Shown: piece after piece, positions 1 through 9,555 of the stretch
Layout: every line of letters starts with the position of its first letter
How positions within the stretch are numbered: the first letter of the stretch is position 1
Assembly: GCA_029560875.1 (NCBI GenBank)
Contig: JAKQKB010000033.1
Coordinates: 1 to 64,000, forward strand
Length of the DNA: 64,000 bases
Source of the DNA: Bacteroidota bacterium
GTDB lineage: Bacteria > Bacteroidota > Bacteroidia > Bacteroidales > Tenuifilaceae
Direction of reading: 5' to 3'
Made by a program: the position numbers and the translations under genes
The notes under the pieces: generated by a model
Seen by the model: only the letters and a program-made list of their open reading frames with translations
Database searches by the model: none
Told to the model about the DNA's origin: nothing

Positions 1-100
1 ACCGGGGAACCTGCATAACGCTCTTGTAGTTGAATTCCTTCATGAGCGCTGGAACAATTTCCTCTTTGTATTTTTTCTTGAGGGTAGGTACGTATTCCAT
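1..100 (-). CDS. rplE: 50S ribosomal protein L5, N-terminal part (runs off the window)
   Basis: Only the first 33 codons are inside the window, reading [20 protein letters not shown] and onward, which matches the start of L5, the 5S rRNA-binding protein of the central protuberance. Its start codon shares one base with the stop codon of rplX (TAATG arrangement), so translation of the two is probably coupled. Position after rplX is the normal spc order. The rest lies before base 1. Confidence 0.93.
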   Translation of the reverse strand, partial: MEYVPTLKKKYKEEIVPALMKEFNYKSVMQVPR

Positions 101-420
101 TACTTAATCTCCTCTCCTGATTTTTTAGAGAATCTCACTAATTTTCCTTTATCGTTTAGCTTGCGGCCAATACGAGAAGGTTTACCTGTAGCGGGATCAA
201 TTAACATTAGGTTCGAAATATGAATGGGGGCTTCTTTCTTAATAATGCCACCCTGAGGGTACTTGGAATTAGGTTTGGTATGTTTTGATACCATGTTTAC
301 ACCCTCAACCAAGGCGCGTTCATCTTTAATCATAACGCTTAGCACCTTGCCCTGCTGGCCTTTCGATTCGCCAGAGATGACGTAAACCAAATCCCCTTTT
401 TTAATATGTAACTTGCTCAT
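100..420 (-). CDS. rplX: 50S ribosomal protein L24
   Basis: 106 residues, normal length for L24, an early assembly protein of the 50S subunit. The N-terminal KOW-type segment is visible as [20 protein letters not shown] (about residues 7-26), followed by the usual basic tail. It sits between rplN (19 nt gap) and rplE (one-base overlap) in the spc part of the ribosomal superoperon. Nothing odd was seen. Confidence 0.98.
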   Translation of the reverse strand: MSKLHIKKGDLVYVISGESKGQQGKVLSVMIKDERALVEGVNMVSKHTKPNSKYPQGGIIKKEAPIHISNLMLIDPATGKPSRIGRKLNDKGKLVRFSKKSGEEIK

Positions 421-439
421 AGTAAATTTGATTATCGGA

Positions 440-805
440 TTATAACACCTCAGGTGCTAATGAAACGATTTTCATATAGTTATCACGTAACTCTCTGGCT
501 ACTGGGCCAAAAATACGGGTACCACGAATTTCGTCTTGGTTGTTTAGTAGCACACAAGCGTTATCGTCGAAACGGATGTATGAACCATCTGGGCGACGAA
601 TTTCTTTCTTGGTGCGAACTACAACAGCCTTTGATACTGTACCTTTTTTCACATCTCCGCTAGGTATAGCGCTCTTCACGGTAACAACGATTTTATCGCC
701 AATACGTGCATAACGCTTTGCGGTTCCGCCTAGTACCCTGATGCAGAGTACTTCCTTTGCTCCGCTATTATCGGCAACTAATAAACGACTTTCCTGCTGT
801 ATCAT
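440..805 (-). CDS. rplN: 50S ribosomal protein L14
   Basis: 121 residues, one of the most conserved 50S proteins; it forms intersubunit bridge B8. The start [20 protein letters not shown] and the end [22 protein letters not shown] are diagnostic of the family. It follows rpsQ by 2 nt and precedes rplX, as in almost all bacteria, and is cotranscribed with them. Confidence 0.99.
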   Translation of the reverse strand: MIQQESRLLVADNSGAKEVLCIRVLGGTAKRYARIGDKIVVTVKSAIPSGDVKKGTVSKAVVVRTKKEIRRPDGSYIRFDDNACVLLNNQDEIRGTRIFGPVARELRDNYMKIVSLAPEVL

Positions 806-807
806 GG

Positions 808-1071
808 TTACTTAGCTTTTTCAATGATTTCTACTAATCTCCAGCGTTTCAGCTTACTCAATGGACGGGTTTCCTGAATTTTTACCACATCGCCTACACC
901 ACAAGTATTGTTCTCGTCGTGTGCGTAAAGCTTGGTGGTTTTGTTCACGAACTTACCGTAAATAGGATGTTTTACTTTACGCTTAACAGCTACCACGATG
1001 GATTTATCCATTTTGCTGCTAACAACAACTCCTATTCTCTCTTTACGTAAATTTCTTGTTACTTCTTCCAT
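808..1071 (-). CDS. rpsQ: 30S ribosomal protein S17
   Basis: 87 residues. S17 binds the 5' domain of 16S rRNA. The family core [18 protein letters not shown] (about residues 14-31) and the downstream [16 protein letters not shown] are both present. The gene is spaced by 12 nt from rpmC and 2 nt from rplN in the same operon. Confidence 0.98.
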   Translation of the reverse strand: MEEVTRNLRKERIGVVVSSKMDKSIVVAVKRKVKHPIYGKFVNKTTKLYAHDENNTCGVGDVVKIQETRPLSKLKRWRLVEIIEKAK

Positions 1072-1083
1072 AGCCTTAAAGCG

Positions 1084-1284
1084 TTACTTGTTCTGATTGA
1101 GATTACGCTGGCGCAAGATAGTGTTAAGCCTTGCGATGTTCTTGCGAGTCTCTGTAATTTTCATTGGATTGTCCAGAGGCGAAATGCTATGGTTTAACCT
1201 TAGCTTAAGTAGCTGAGATTTCTCATTCTCAATGCGCTCCTCAATCTCTTTTATTGTCAGTTCTCTTATCTCTGAAGTTTTCAT
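1084..1284 (-). CDS. rpmC: 50S ribosomal protein L29
   Basis: 66 residues, typical length of L29, which lies at the peptide exit tunnel near L23 and docks export factors. The two-helix pattern is visible: an N-terminal helix with ELTIKEIEERIENEKSQLLK and a C-terminal helix ending NIARLNTILRQRNLNQNK. It lies 6 nt after rplP. Confidence 0.97.
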   Translation of the reverse strand: MKTSEIRELTIKEIEERIENEKSQLLKLRLNHSISPLDNPMKITETRKNIARLNTILRQRNLNQNK

Positions 1285-1290
1285 GGCTCG

Positions 1291-1719
1291 TTAGTTTGTA
1301 GTTTCTTCGTAATCGTTACGAACAATGAACTTAGTAGTGATTGGGAGTTTCTGAGCTGCTAGGCGCAGTGCCTCCTTTGCTACTTCGTATGGTACACCTT
1401 CGCACTCAAATAGTATGCGGCCTGGAGTAACAGGAGCAACAAATCCCTCGGGAGCACCTTTACCTTTACCCATACGAACCTCAGCGGGTTTCTTGGTTAT
1501 AGGCTTATCGGGGAATATACGGATCCATATCTGACCTTCACGTTTCATGTAACGGGTCACGGCCTGACGGGCAGCTTCTATCTGGCGGCTGGTAATCCAG
1601 TACGATTCCATCGCCTTGATTCCAAAAGAGCCAAATGCAAGTTGATTACCGCGTTGGGCATTCCCTTTCATACGACCCTTTTGCGCCCTTCTGAATTTTG
1701 TTTTCTTTGGCTGTAACAT
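1291..1719 (-). CDS. rplP: 50S ribosomal protein L16
   Basis: 142 residues. L16 helps organise the tRNA A-site side of the 50S subunit. Family signatures are [20 protein letters not shown] near the start, the [20 protein letters not shown] segment and the [15 protein letters not shown] loop. It lies between rpsC and rpmC as expected. Confidence 0.98.
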   Translation of the reverse strand: MLQPKKTKFRRAQKGRMKGNAQRGNQLAFGSFGIKAMESYWITSRQIEAARQAVTRYMKREGQIWIRIFPDKPITKKPAEVRMGKGKGAPEGFVAPVTPGRILFECEGVPYEVAKEALRLAAQKLPITTKFIVRNDYEETTN

Positions 1720-1744
1720 TTCGAAAATGCTTTAATTCTTTAAA

Positions 1745-2479
1745 CTATTTTCTTTTTTTACGTGCACCGCCACGCTGACGTCCTGCTGGTTGGTTGCTAG
1801 GAGCGGCTGCAGAAGCAGCTGCGCTATTACCAACGTTAGGGGATAAGTCGCGTTTGCCGTAAACCAATCCATTGCAAATCCAAACCTTGATACCAATTAG
1901 ACCAACCTTGGTGTGAGCCTCAGCTAGTGCATAGTCAATATCAGCACGGAATGTATGAAGTGGAATTCTACCTTCTTTATAGGTTTCGGAGCGGGCCATT
2001 TCAGCGCCACCCAAACGTCCTGAGATTTGTACTTTAATTCCCTCAGCACCCATTCTAATAGTAGAAGCAATAGAAGTTTTAATTGCTCTGCGGTACGATA
2101 TACGTCCTTCTAACTGGCGAGCAATGTTGTTACCAACAATAACAGCGTCAATTTCTGGACGTTTAACCTCAAAGATATTGATTTGAACCTCCTTATTGGT
2201 GATTTTACGCAATTCCTCTTTGAGTTTATCTACTTCCTGGCCACCTTTTCCGATGATAATACCAGGACGTGCAGTGTGTATGGTAACAGTAATTAGCTTA
2301 AGGGTTCGCTCAATAACAATCTTAGAAAGACTTGCTTTTGAAAGCCTCTCGTTAAGGTAATCACGAATTTTGCTGTCTTCAACAAGTTTCTGAGCGTATT
2401 TGTTACCTCCGTACCAGTTGGAATCCCATCCTCTGATGATTCCAAGTCGGTTTCCTATTGGATTAACTTTATTTCCCAT
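1745..2479 (-). CDS. rpsC: 30S ribosomal protein S3
   Basis: 244 residues, slightly longer than the 206-233 of many bacteria because of an Ala/Pro/Gln/Arg-rich tail after about residue 218. S3 forms part of the mRNA entry tunnel. The KH-domain loop appears as [15 protein letters not shown] (about residues 72-86), and the C-terminal S3 domain with [20 protein letters not shown] is complete. It starts 7 nt after the rplV stop codon. Confidence 0.98.
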   Translation of the reverse strand: MGNKVNPIGNRLGIIRGWDSNWYGGNKYAQKLVEDSKIRDYLNERLSKASLSKIVIERTLKLITVTIHTARPGIIIGKGGQEVDKLKEELRKITNKEVQINIFEVKRPEIDAVIVGNNIARQLEGRISYRRAIKTSIASTIRMGAEGIKVQISGRLGGAEMARSETYKEGRIPLHTFRADIDYALAEAHTKVGLIGIKVWICNGLVYGKRDLSPNVGNSAAASAAAPSNQPAGRQRGGARKKRK

Positions 2480-2486
2480 TTAACTG

Positions 2487-2900
2487 CTAATTATTTGTAT
2501 CGTTATTAACTGCACTATCAACAATCACGGTTACGTGATTTGAACGTTTACGAATACGATGCGCGCGTCCCTGAGGAGCGGTGCGAATACGTTTAAGACT
2601 TCTACCCTGATCAACGAATATCTCTTTAACAAAAAGGTTAGCATCTTCAATACGAGTGTTCTCGTTTTTAGCTTTCCAGTTTGCTATAGCGGAGAGTAAT
2701 AGTTTATGAACATCCTCAGCAGCGTCTTTACCGTTGAACTTAAGAATGTTTAGGGCTGAATTCACGTCTTTACCGCGTACCAGGTCTACTACCAAGCGCA
2801 TTTTACGTGGAGATGATGGGCAATTGCGTAATATCGCAATTGCTTTTTTCTTTTTCTCCTCCTTTAGCCTATTGGCCATTGTATGTTTTCTTGCACCCAT
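2487..2900 (-). CDS. rplV: 50S ribosomal protein L22
   Basis: 137 residues. L22 lines the exit tunnel with its long beta-hairpin. The family core NCPSSPRKMRLVVDLVRGK and the hairpin region with RIRTAPQGRAHRIRKRSNHV are present. A basic N-terminal extension of about 20 residues precedes the core; an internal ATG at its eighth codon could also be the start, since nothing in the leader decides between them. Confidence 0.97.
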   Translation of the reverse strand: MGARKHTMANRLKEEKKKKAIAILRNCPSSPRKMRLVVDLVRGKDVNSALNILKFNGKDAAEDVHKLLLSAIANWKAKNENTRIEDANLFVKEIFVDQGRSLKRIRTAPQGRAHRIRKRSNHVTVIVDSAVNNDTNN

Positions 2901-2925
2901 TGCTTAGTTTCTTTAATCAATTCAC

Positions 2926-3195
2926 TTACTTTTTCTTATTACCTGCGTGACCACGGAATGTACGTGTTGGAGCAAACTCTCCAAGTTTATGACCAACCAT
3001 GTTCTCGGTAACGTATACAGGAATAAACTTATTCCCGTTGTGAACTGCTATGGTGTGTCCAACAAAGTCGGGAGAAATCATCGAACTACGAGACCATGTT
3101 TTTACTACAGCCTTCTTGTTAGATTCGTTCATAGCGCTTACGCGTTGATCTAACTTATATTCGATGAAGGGACCTTTTTTAAGTGACCTACTCAT
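2926..3195 (-). CDS. rpsS: 30S ribosomal protein S19
   Basis: 89 residues. S19 sits in the 30S head with S13. Family landmarks are [19 protein letters not shown] at the start, [20 protein letters not shown] in the middle and [20 protein letters not shown] at the end. The spacing of 18-25 nt to both neighbours and the order rplB-rpsS-rplV are canonical. Confidence 0.99.
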   Translation of the reverse strand: MSRSLKKGPFIEYKLDQRVSAMNESNKKAVVKTWSRSSMISPDFVGHTIAVHNGNKFIPVYVTENMVGHKLGEFAPTRTFRGHAGNKKK

Positions 3196-3213
3196 ACCTT
3201 CAATTTTTACTGA

Positions 3214-4038
3214 TTACTTTTTCCTGCGTTCAACAATAAACTTATTGCTAGGATTCTTCTTAGAGCGTGTCTTGTAGCCCTTAGCAGGAATACCTTTGCG
3301 TGAGCGTGGATGACCTCCCGAAGCGCGTCCTTCACCACCACCCATAGGGTGATCTACAGGGTTCATTGCAACACCCCTGTTGCGTGGACGACGACCTAAC
3401 CAACGGGTACGTCCGGCTTTACCAGATTTCTCCAAAGCGTGGTCGCTGTTCGATACGCTACCAATGGTAGCTTTGCACTCGGTTAGCACCATACGGGTCT
3501 CACCGCTAGGAAGTTTAACAATTGCATACTTGCCTTCACGTGCAAGAAGTTGTGCATATGAACCAGCACTTCTTGCCATGCAAGCGCCTCTACCTGGATA
3601 TAATTCAATGTTATGAATTAATGTACCAAGTGGAATCTCTGCCAAGTAAAGAGTGTTTCCAAGCTCCGGAGCAACTCCTCTTCCTGACATAATAGTTTGA
3701 CCAACTTGTAGTCCACTAGGAGCAACGATATAGCGTTTTTCGCCATCAGCATACTCAACTAGCGCAATACGTGCGGTGCGGTTTGGATCGTACTCAATGG
3801 TTTTAACCACTGCAGCAACGCCCTCGCGCTCGCGTGTGAAGTCAATCAATCTGTATCGGCGCTTATGACCACCCCCTATATATCGCATGGTCATTTTCCC
3901 CTGGTTATTTCTACCACCAGTTTTTTTCAGGGGGCGTAGCAACGATTTCTCAGGCTTCGAAGCAGTAATTTCTTCGAATGTGCCTATAATTTTGTGTCTC
4001 TGTCCTGGTGTAACAGGTTTTAGTTTCCGTACAGCCAT
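3214..4038 (-). CDS. rplB: 50S ribosomal protein L2
   Basis: 274 residues, standard length. L2 is needed for subunit association and lies close to the peptidyl-transferase centre. The conserved [18 protein letters not shown] segment (about residues 221-238), carrying the family's invariant histidine, is intact, as is the [20 protein letters not shown] segment near the N terminus. Six bases separate it from rplW. Confidence 0.99.
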   Translation of the reverse strand: MAVRKLKPVTPGQRHKIIGTFEEITASKPEKSLLRPLKKTGGRNNQGKMTMRYIGGGHKRRYRLIDFTREREGVAAVVKTIEYDPNRTARIALVEYADGEKRYIVAPSGLQVGQTIMSGRGVAPELGNTLYLAEIPLGTLIHNIELYPGRGACMARSAGSYAQLLAREGKYAIVKLPSGETRMVLTECKATIGSVSNSDHALEKSGKAGRTRWLGRRPRNRGVAMNPVDHPMGGGEGRASGGHPRSRKGIPAKGYKTRSKKNPSNKFIVERRKK

Positions 4039-4043
4039 TTTCT

Positions 4044-4337
4044 TTAGATGTTGCTATAAAAATCTATTTTCTCACCATTCTTTAACGTTACAAGAGCTTT
4101 CTTGAAGCTGTTTGTGCGGCCACTCAAAAAACCTGCCTTTGTGTAGCGGCTTTTTAGTTTGCCTGCGTAACGTATAGTATTCACTGAGTCAACGGTAACA
4201 CCGTATAAATCCTCAATGGCTTTCTTAATCTGTAACTTATTCGCTTTCTTATCAACAATAAAACCGTACTGGTTTACCTTGCTAGTTAAGCGCTCCATCT
4301 TTTCAGTTACAATCGGTCTAATCAGTATGTCCATCAT
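4044..4337 (-). CDS. rplW: 50S ribosomal protein L23
   Basis: 97 residues. L23 is the exit-tunnel docking site for trigger factor and SRP. The start reads [17 protein letters not shown], the typical L23 opening, and [20 protein letters not shown] carries the family core. It is flanked by rplD and rplB in the order of the S10 operon. Confidence 0.98.
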   Translation of the reverse strand: MMDILIRPIVTEKMERLTSKVNQYGFIVDKKANKLQIKKAIEDLYGVTVDSVNTIRYAGKLKSRYTKAGFLSGRTNSFKKALVTLKNGEKIDFYSNI

Positions 4338-4345
4338 TCGTCTAA

Positions 4346-4978
4346 TTAAGAAACTTTAAACAATTTGTTTAGAACATCTACCGAACTCTCTGAAAGCACT
4401 AATGCTTTTGCATTTAATACTTCGTAAGTATTTATAGATGAAGCATTTACAACTTTGCACTTTTCTAAATTTCTGGATGACAAAGATATATTTTTATTTA
4501 CATCACCCAACACGAAAAGTGTTTTTTTGTCTGCTACCTTTAAATTATTGCAAATTGAAAGGAATTGTTTAGTTTTTGGAGTGTCAAAGTTGAAATCCTC
4601 AACCACAACAATTGCATTATCTTTCACTTTGTAAGCTAGTGCACTCTTACGGGCAAGTTGTTTAACTTTTTTGTTCAACTTGAAGCTGTAATCGCGGGGT
4701 ACTGGGCCGAATACACGTCCACCTCCACGGAATAGTGGCGACTTGATGCTACCTGCACGTGCAGTACCTGTACCTTTTTGCTTTTTCAACTTGCGTGTGC
4801 TACCGGAAACCTCATTACGTTGTTTCGCTTTATGGGTTCCTTGACGTCCGTTTGCAAGAATTTGCTTAACGTCAAGATAGATTGCGTGATCGTTAGGTTC
4901 GATGGTAAAGATAGAATCATCGAGTTGGATCATTCTCCCGGTTTCCTGTCCTGATATGTTAAGTACTTTAATTTCCAT
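4346..4978 (-). CDS. rplD: 50S ribosomal protein L4
   Basis: 210 residues. L4 contributes the tunnel constriction and in some bacteria represses its own operon. The conserved loop [20 protein letters not shown] followed by [10 protein letters not shown] is present at about residues 63-93. The start codon overlaps the rplC stop by one base (TAATG). No S10-leader structure like that used by E. coli L4 was evident, because rpsJ here follows fusA directly. Confidence 0.98.
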   Translation of the reverse strand: MEIKVLNISGQETGRMIQLDDSIFTIEPNDHAIYLDVKQILANGRQGTHKAKQRNEVSGSTRKLKKQKGTGTARAGSIKSPLFRGGGRVFGPVPRDYSFKLNKKVKQLARKSALAYKVKDNAIVVVEDFNFDTPKTKQFLSICNNLKVADKKTLFVLGDVNKNISLSSRNLEKCKVVNASSINTYEVLNAKALVLSESSVDVLNKLFKVS

Positions 4979-5598
4979 TATTTCTCAATAATTAAGTAAG
5001 AACCTTTTGCACCTGGAATGGAACCTTTTACTAGAAGAAGGTTGCTCTCAGGAATAACTTTGAGAACGCGTAGGTTCATGATTTTAACCCTATCGCCACC
5101 AGTGCGACCTGGCAACCTTTTTCCTGGGAAAACGCGTGATGGGAACGATGAAGCACCCATAGAACCAGGGTGACGTTGACGGTTATGCTGACCGTGAGTT
5201 TGACCACCCACACCGCCGAATCCGTGACGTTTAACAACCCCTTGGAATCCTTTACCTTTGGTAATTCCGGTAACATCAACCCAACGGTCCTCGTTAAACA
5301 AATCAACAGTGATAACATCACCTAATTGATTAGTACCATCCCAATCTCTAAACTCAACTACTTTGCGTTTAGGAGTGGTGTTAGCTTTCTGAAAGTGACC
5401 CATCATAGGTCTGCTGGTATGTTTCTCCTTTTTGTCATCAAAGGCAAGCTGAATAGCAGTATAACCATCGTTATCTGCATTCTTCACCTGAGTGACAACG
5501 CAAGGACCAGCCTCAATTACGGTGCAGGGGATATTTTTTCCATCCTCACCGAATACGGAAGTCATTCCGATTTTACGTCCAATTAATCCTTGTGGCAT
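4978..5598 (-). CDS. rplC: 50S ribosomal protein L3
   Basis: 206 residues. L3 starts 50S assembly and reaches the peptidyl-transferase centre. It starts [20 protein letters not shown], and the central loop reads [20 protein letters not shown] then [20 protein letters not shown], all typical. One-base overlap with rplD and a 25 nt gap to rpsJ indicate a single transcription unit. Confidence 0.99.
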   Translation of the reverse strand: MPQGLIGRKIGMTSVFGEDGKNIPCTVIEAGPCVVTQVKNADNDGYTAIQLAFDDKKEKHTSRPMMGHFQKANTTPKRKVVEFRDWDGTNQLGDVITVDLFNEDRWVDVTGITKGKGFQGVVKRHGFGGVGGQTHGQHNRQRHPGSMGASSFPSRVFPGKRLPGRTGGDRVKIMNLRVLKVIPESNLLLVKGSIPGAKGSYLIIEK

Positions 5599-5623
5599 TG
5601 TCTTTACAATTTACAATTCACAC

Positions 5624-5929
5624 TCATACTTTAATTTCTACTTCGACTCCACTTGGAAGTTCGAGCTTCATAAGAGCATCGATAGTCTTCGGGGTGGAGC
5701 TGTAGATGTCGAGCAAACGCTTATAGGAGCACAGCTCAAATTGCTCCCTCGATTTTTTGTTCACGAAAGTTGAACGGTTTACCGTAAAAATTCGCTTGTG
5801 CGTTGGAAGCGGGATTGGCCCGCTCACCACAGCGCCTGTAGCCTTGACCGTTTTCACGATCTTTTCGGCCGACTTGTCTACCAGGTTGTGGTCGTACGAT
5901 TTGAGTTTAATTCTAATTTTCTGGCTCAT
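5624..5929 (-). CDS. rpsJ: 30S ribosomal protein S10
   Basis: 101 residues. S10 is a 30S head protein that also takes part in transcription antitermination (NusE). The typical opening [20 protein letters not shown] and the loop [20 protein letters not shown] are present. The gene follows fusA by 21 nt with no tuf gene between them, so the str and S10 operons are joined here. Confidence 0.99.
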   Translation of the reverse strand: MSQKIRIKLKSYDHNLVDKSAEKIVKTVKATGAVVSGPIPLPTHKRIFTVNRSTFVNKKSREQFELCSYKRLLDIYSSTPKTIDALMKLELPSGVEVEIKV

Positions 5930-5950
5930 TGTACATATTAGTAAAAGTAA

Positions 5951-8068
5951 TTATTCAATCTCCTTTACTTCCTTACCACGCGATTTTTCCACAATCTCTT
6001 TTGCGATATTTGCGGGAACTTCAGCGTAGTGAGAGAATTCCATTGTAGATGTAGCACGTCCGGATGACAAAGTTCTTAGAACTGTTACATAACCGAACTG
6101 CTCAGATAGAGGTACTTTGGCTTTAATAACCCTAGCAACTCCTTTTGATTCCATACCAGCAATTTGACCACGACGTTTGTTTAAATCGCCGATTACATCG
6201 CCCATATACTCCTCAGGAGTTACTACTTCAACGCTCATAATAGGTTCAAGTAATACGGGTGATGCTTTAGGTGCTGCTGCACGGAATGCGTAACGAGCTG
6301 CGATTTCGAATGAAAGAGCATCAGAGTCAACTGGGTGGAAAGAACCATCCTTAAGTACAACCTTCATCGCAGGAACATTGAAACCAGCAAGAACACCATT
6401 GTTCATTGCAGTAGCAAAGCCTTTTTGAACTGAAGGAACGAATTCGCGGGGGATATTTCCGCCTTTAACCTCATCAACGAACTGTAATCCTGATACACCC
6501 TCATCGGCTGGGCCAAGTTCGAAGATGATATCAGCAAACTTACCACGACCACCAGATTGTTTCTTGAATACCTCGCGGTGCGATACAGATTTTGTAATTG
6601 TTTCCTTGTATGCAACCTGAGGAGCTCCCTGGCTAATATCCACGTTAAACTCTCTGCGTAAACGGTCTACAATAATTTCAAGGTGAAGTTCACCCATTCC
6701 ACTAATAATAGTTTGTCCGCTATCAGGATCCGTTTTAACACGGAAAGTTGGATCTTCCTCAGATAGTTTACCTAGAGCAATACCTAATTTATCAAGATCT
6801 TTCTGAGTCTTTGGTTCAATTGCGAGACCAATAACAGGCTCAGGGAAGGTCATTGACTCAAGTGCGATAGGATGTTTTTCATCGCAAACGGTATCGCCAG
6901 TGCGTAAATCTTTAAAACCAACTACAGCACAAATGTCACCAGCCTCGCAGAACTCAATTGGGTTTTGCTTGTTGGCATGCATTTGGTATAGACGGCTAAT
7001 GCGTTCTTTTTTACCTGTACGTGTGTTGAAAATATAGCTACCACTGTCAACCTTGCCTGAATAAACTCTCACAAATGCTAAACGACCAACAAATGGGTCA
7101 GTTGCAATTTTGAAAGCCAAACCGCAGAATGGTTCACCAATAACTGGTTTGCGAATAATTTCTTCACCATTATCAGGATTTGTGCCTATGATATCTCCTT
7201 TGTCAAGTGGACTAGGAAGAAAAGCCACAACAGCATCGAGTAAATGCTGAACGCCTTTATTTTTGAATGAAGCACCGCAAAGTACAGGTACGATAGACAT
7301 ATCGATTGTTGCCTTGCGAATAGTTTCAATCATTTCGTCAGCTGTGATTGAATCTGGATCCTCAAAGAATCTTTCCAGCAAATCATCGTTATAGGAAGCA
7401 ACAGCCTCAATAAGTTTTCCGCGCCATTCAGCCGCTTCATCCTTCATATTGGCAGGGATGTCCTCTAAACGATAGTTTACAGATTTAGTTTGAGGATCAT
7501 CAAACCAAACAACTGCTTTATTCTGTATTAGGTCAACTAATCCAGTAAATGAATCTTCAGCACCAATTGGAATCTGAATAGGCACTGGATTAGCGCCAAG
7601 TTTTTCTTGAATTTGACTAACAACTGATAGGAAGTCAGCACCAACGCGATCCATCTTGTTAACAAAGGCAATCTTTGGAACTCTGTACTTATCGGCCTGA
7701 CGCCATACAGTTTCACTTTGTGGCTCTACACCACCAACTGCGCAGAATGTTGCAACGGTACCATCCAAAACACGTAACGAACGCTCTACCTCAACGGTAA
7801 AATCTACGTGACCTGGGGTATCGATAATATTAATTTGGAACTGCTGATTGTTGTACTTCCAGAAGGTTGTAGTAGCAGCTGAAGTAATGGTAATACCTCT
7901 CTCCTGCTCCTGAACCGTCCAGTCCATTGTAGCTGCACCATCGTGTACCTCTCCTATTTTATGGCTTTTGCCAGTATAAAATAGTATACGCTCGGTAGTT
8001 GTTGTCTTACCGGCGTCGATGTGTGCCATAATCCCGATGTTACGAGTAAATTTTAAATCCCTGCTCAT
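5951..8068 (-). CDS. fusA: Elongation factor G, canonical
   Basis: 705 residues, normal EF-G length; the GTPase that moves tRNAs and mRNA through the ribosome. All G motifs are intact: [14 protein letters not shown] (P-loop, about residues 16-29), the ERGITIT switch I motif, DTPGHVDF with the catalytic histidine, NKMDR, and the G5 segment CGASFKNKG. Domain IV carries [14 protein letters not shown]. It is the third gene of the str part and serves as the internal reference for the divergent paralogue at 9556-11712. Confidence 0.99.
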   Translation of the reverse strand: MSRDLKFTRNIGIMAHIDAGKTTTTERILFYTGKSHKIGEVHDGAATMDWTVQEQERGITITSAATTTFWKYNNQQFQINIIDTPGHVDFTVEVERSLRVLDGTVATFCAVGGVEPQSETVWRQADKYRVPKIAFVNKMDRVGADFLSVVSQIQEKLGANPVPIQIPIGAEDSFTGLVDLIQNKAVVWFDDPQTKSVNYRLEDIPANMKDEAAEWRGKLIEAVASYNDDLLERFFEDPDSITADEMIETIRKATIDMSIVPVLCGASFKNKGVQHLLDAVVAFLPSPLDKGDIIGTNPDNGEEIIRKPVIGEPFCGLAFKIATDPFVGRLAFVRVYSGKVDSGSYIFNTRTGKKERISRLYQMHANKQNPIEFCEAGDICAVVGFKDLRTGDTVCDEKHPIALESMTFPEPVIGLAIEPKTQKDLDKLGIALGKLSEEDPTFRVKTDPDSGQTIISGMGELHLEIIVDRLRREFNVDISQGAPQVAYKETITKSVSHREVFKKQSGGRGKFADIIFELGPADEGVSGLQFVDEVKGGNIPREFVPSVQKGFATAMNNGVLAGFNVPAMKVVLKDGSFHPVDSDALSFEIAARYAFRAAAPKASPVLLEPIMSVEVVTPEEYMGDVIGDLNKRRGQIAGMESKGVARVIKAKVPLSEQFGYVTVLRTLSSGRATSTMEFSHYAEVPANIAKEIVEKSRGKEVKEIE

Positions 8069-8097
8069 CTATAATCCTACCTTCCCCGTATCGTGAA

Positions 8098-8574
8098 TTA
8101 AAATCTGAAATGTGCAAAAGCTTTGTTTGCTTCAGCCATTTTATGCATATCTTCTTTCTTCTTGAAAGCAGCACCTTCCTCGTTGAAAGCAGCCATAATT
8201 TCAGCAGCTAGTTTCTCACTCATTCCTTTACCCGAACGTTTGCGGGAATAAAGAACAAGGTTCTTCATAGAAAGTGATATTTTTCTCTCAGGGCGAACTT
8301 CCATTGGAACTTGGAAAGTTGCACCACCCACTCTGCGGCTCTTCACCTCAACTTGTGGAGTAATGTTCTCTAATGCCTTTTTCCAAATCTCAAGTGGAGA
8401 TTTCTCGGCATCTTTCATGCGTTGACCAACAATTTCTAATGAATTGTAGAAAATTTCATACGCAGTACTTTTCTTACCCTCGTACATCAGGTTATTTACA
8501 AACCTGGTAACCATTACATCACCGAATTTTGGATCGGGTAAGATGATTCGTTTTTTTGGTTTTGCTTTTCTCAT
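8098..8574 (-). CDS. rpsG: 30S ribosomal protein S7
   Basis: 158 residues. S7 nucleates the 30S head and touches the E-site. The start [20 protein letters not shown] and the internal [19 protein letters not shown] are family signatures. It lies 29 nt after rpsL and 29 nt before fusA, in the standard str order. Confidence 0.99.
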   Translation of the reverse strand: MRKAKPKKRIILPDPKFGDVMVTRFVNNLMYEGKKSTAYEIFYNSLEIVGQRMKDAEKSPLEIWKKALENITPQVEVKSRRVGGATFQVPMEVRPERKISLSMKNLVLYSRKRSGKGMSEKLAAEIMAAFNEEGAAFKKKEDMHKMAEANKAFAHFRF

Positions 8575-8603
8575 TGTTCTAAAGCATCAACTGAGGTTAA
8601 ATT

Positions 8604-8984
8604 TTACTTTTTAACTTTAGGTCTCTTAGCACCATACTTCGAACGACGTTGTTTACGTCCTTCAACACCAGATGCATCAAGTGTTCCACGTACTAAGTGG
8701 TAACGAACACCGGGTAAATCTTTTACCCTACCTCCGCGGATAAGCACGATAGAGTGCTCTTGCAGATTGTGACCCTCACCAGGAATGTAGGCATTAACCT
8801 CCTTACCGTTTGTAAGCCTAACCCTGGCAACCTTTCTCATAGCCGAATTCGGCTTTTTAGGAGTAGTGGTGTACACACGTACACATACCCCGCGTCTCTG
8901 AGGGCAAGCATCAAGCGCTGGCGCTTTACTCTTGTCGATCAGTTTAGACCTTCCTTTTCTTACTAGTTGCGAAATTGTTGGCAT
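8604..8984 (-). CDS. rpsL: 30S ribosomal protein S12
   Basis: 126 residues. S12 controls decoding accuracy at the A-site. It begins [19 protein letters not shown], and [19 protein letters not shown] carries the lysine corresponding to K43 of E. coli; the second site also has lysine ([11 protein letters not shown]). Both are the residues found in streptomycin-sensitive strains. First gene of the superoperon; two TAnnTTTG promoters lie upstream. Confidence 0.99.
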   Translation of the reverse strand: MPTISQLVRKGRSKLIDKSKAPALDACPQRRGVCVRVYTTTPKKPNSAMRKVARVRLTNGKEVNAYIPGEGHNLQEHSIVLIRGGRVKDLPGVRYHLVRGTLDASGVEGRKQRRSKYGAKRPKVKK

Positions 8985-9028
8985 AAATTGATGAAATTTA
9001 TGTTAAATTAAACTTTTAAAATGGACTG

Positions 9029-9057
9029 CAAAGGTATTGATTTTTTCAACACCACAA
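9029..9057 (-). promoter_or_regulatory. rpsL proximal promoter (Bacteroidota type)
   Basis: On the minus strand TTG (9057-9055) is followed after 18 nt by TACCTTTG (9036-9029), matching the Bacteroidota -33/-7 pattern TTG...TAnnTTTG. It lies about 45 nt upstream of the rpsL start, so the leader would be short. Motif match only. Confidence 0.7.
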
Positions 9058-9085
9058 CCATTTCAACATCTTTTTTTGCTGTTTA

Positions 9086-9104
9086 TTAGCATTTTCCGTG
9101 CTAA
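9086..9104. repeat. Inverted repeat between the two rpsL promoters
   Basis: TTAGCA and TGCTAA (6-bp arms, 7-nt spacer) lie between the distal and proximal rpsL promoters. It could be an operator or a weak hairpin in the distal transcript. The function is not known. Confidence 0.35.
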
Positions 9105-9120
9105 TTCATTTTAGCGGGCG

Positions 9121-9150
9121 CAAAGATATATCATTTAAATGAAAAAACAA
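9121..9150 (-). promoter_or_regulatory. rpsL distal promoter (Bacteroidota type)
   Basis: On the minus strand TTG (9150-9148) is followed after 19 nt by TATCTTTG (9128-9121), an excellent match to TTG...TAnnTTTG. With the proximal promoter it would give two start sites for the ribosomal superoperon. The region between about 9151 and 9398 holds no gene; it is AT-rich and separates this divergent pair. Confidence 0.65.
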
Positions 9151-9398
9151 TACTGATTTTTAACTACTTGAAAAATATTTTCAACCTACCAACCTGAGAG
9201 CGTGTGTTCTTTAAAAAATGAAGAGCGAAATACTGATTCAGCTGAATGAACTATGAAAAATTGTCGATTTCAATTACCTCAAAAATAATTCAATCATCAA
9301 CATTTATTTAACTTCCTCATATTCAAAAGATATATTCTTAAAATAAATTTCTCCCATAGCACACATGCTTTACAACATCACTCAAATTGGTAAATAAG

Positions 9399-9428
9399 TT
9401 TGTTTGAAACAAAATTTTACTATTTTTG
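9399..9428 (+). promoter_or_regulatory. EF-G2 promoter
   Basis: TTTG (9399-9402) is followed after 18 nt by TATTTTTG (9421-9428), a good Bacteroidota promoter match. Transcription would begin near 9435, leaving a leader of about 120 nt before the ATG at 9556. This argues against any upstream start codon for the gene. Confidence 0.6.
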
Positions 9429-9555
9429 GGGGGATTCAAAAAACGGATCTGCAATTTTGCAAAGTCTTTTTTGGGAAGATATACCTTATATAGATGATGA
9501 CAAATTTTGCAACCTAAAACTAACCGATGTTAAACAATTAATACGCGTAACCCGC

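Noticed and set aside
9400-9555. 52-residue N-terminal extension of EF-G2 starting at a TTG
   Set aside because: The predicted promoter overlaps the first codons of the extension, the residues match no EF-G, and an ATG at 9556 gives the family start.
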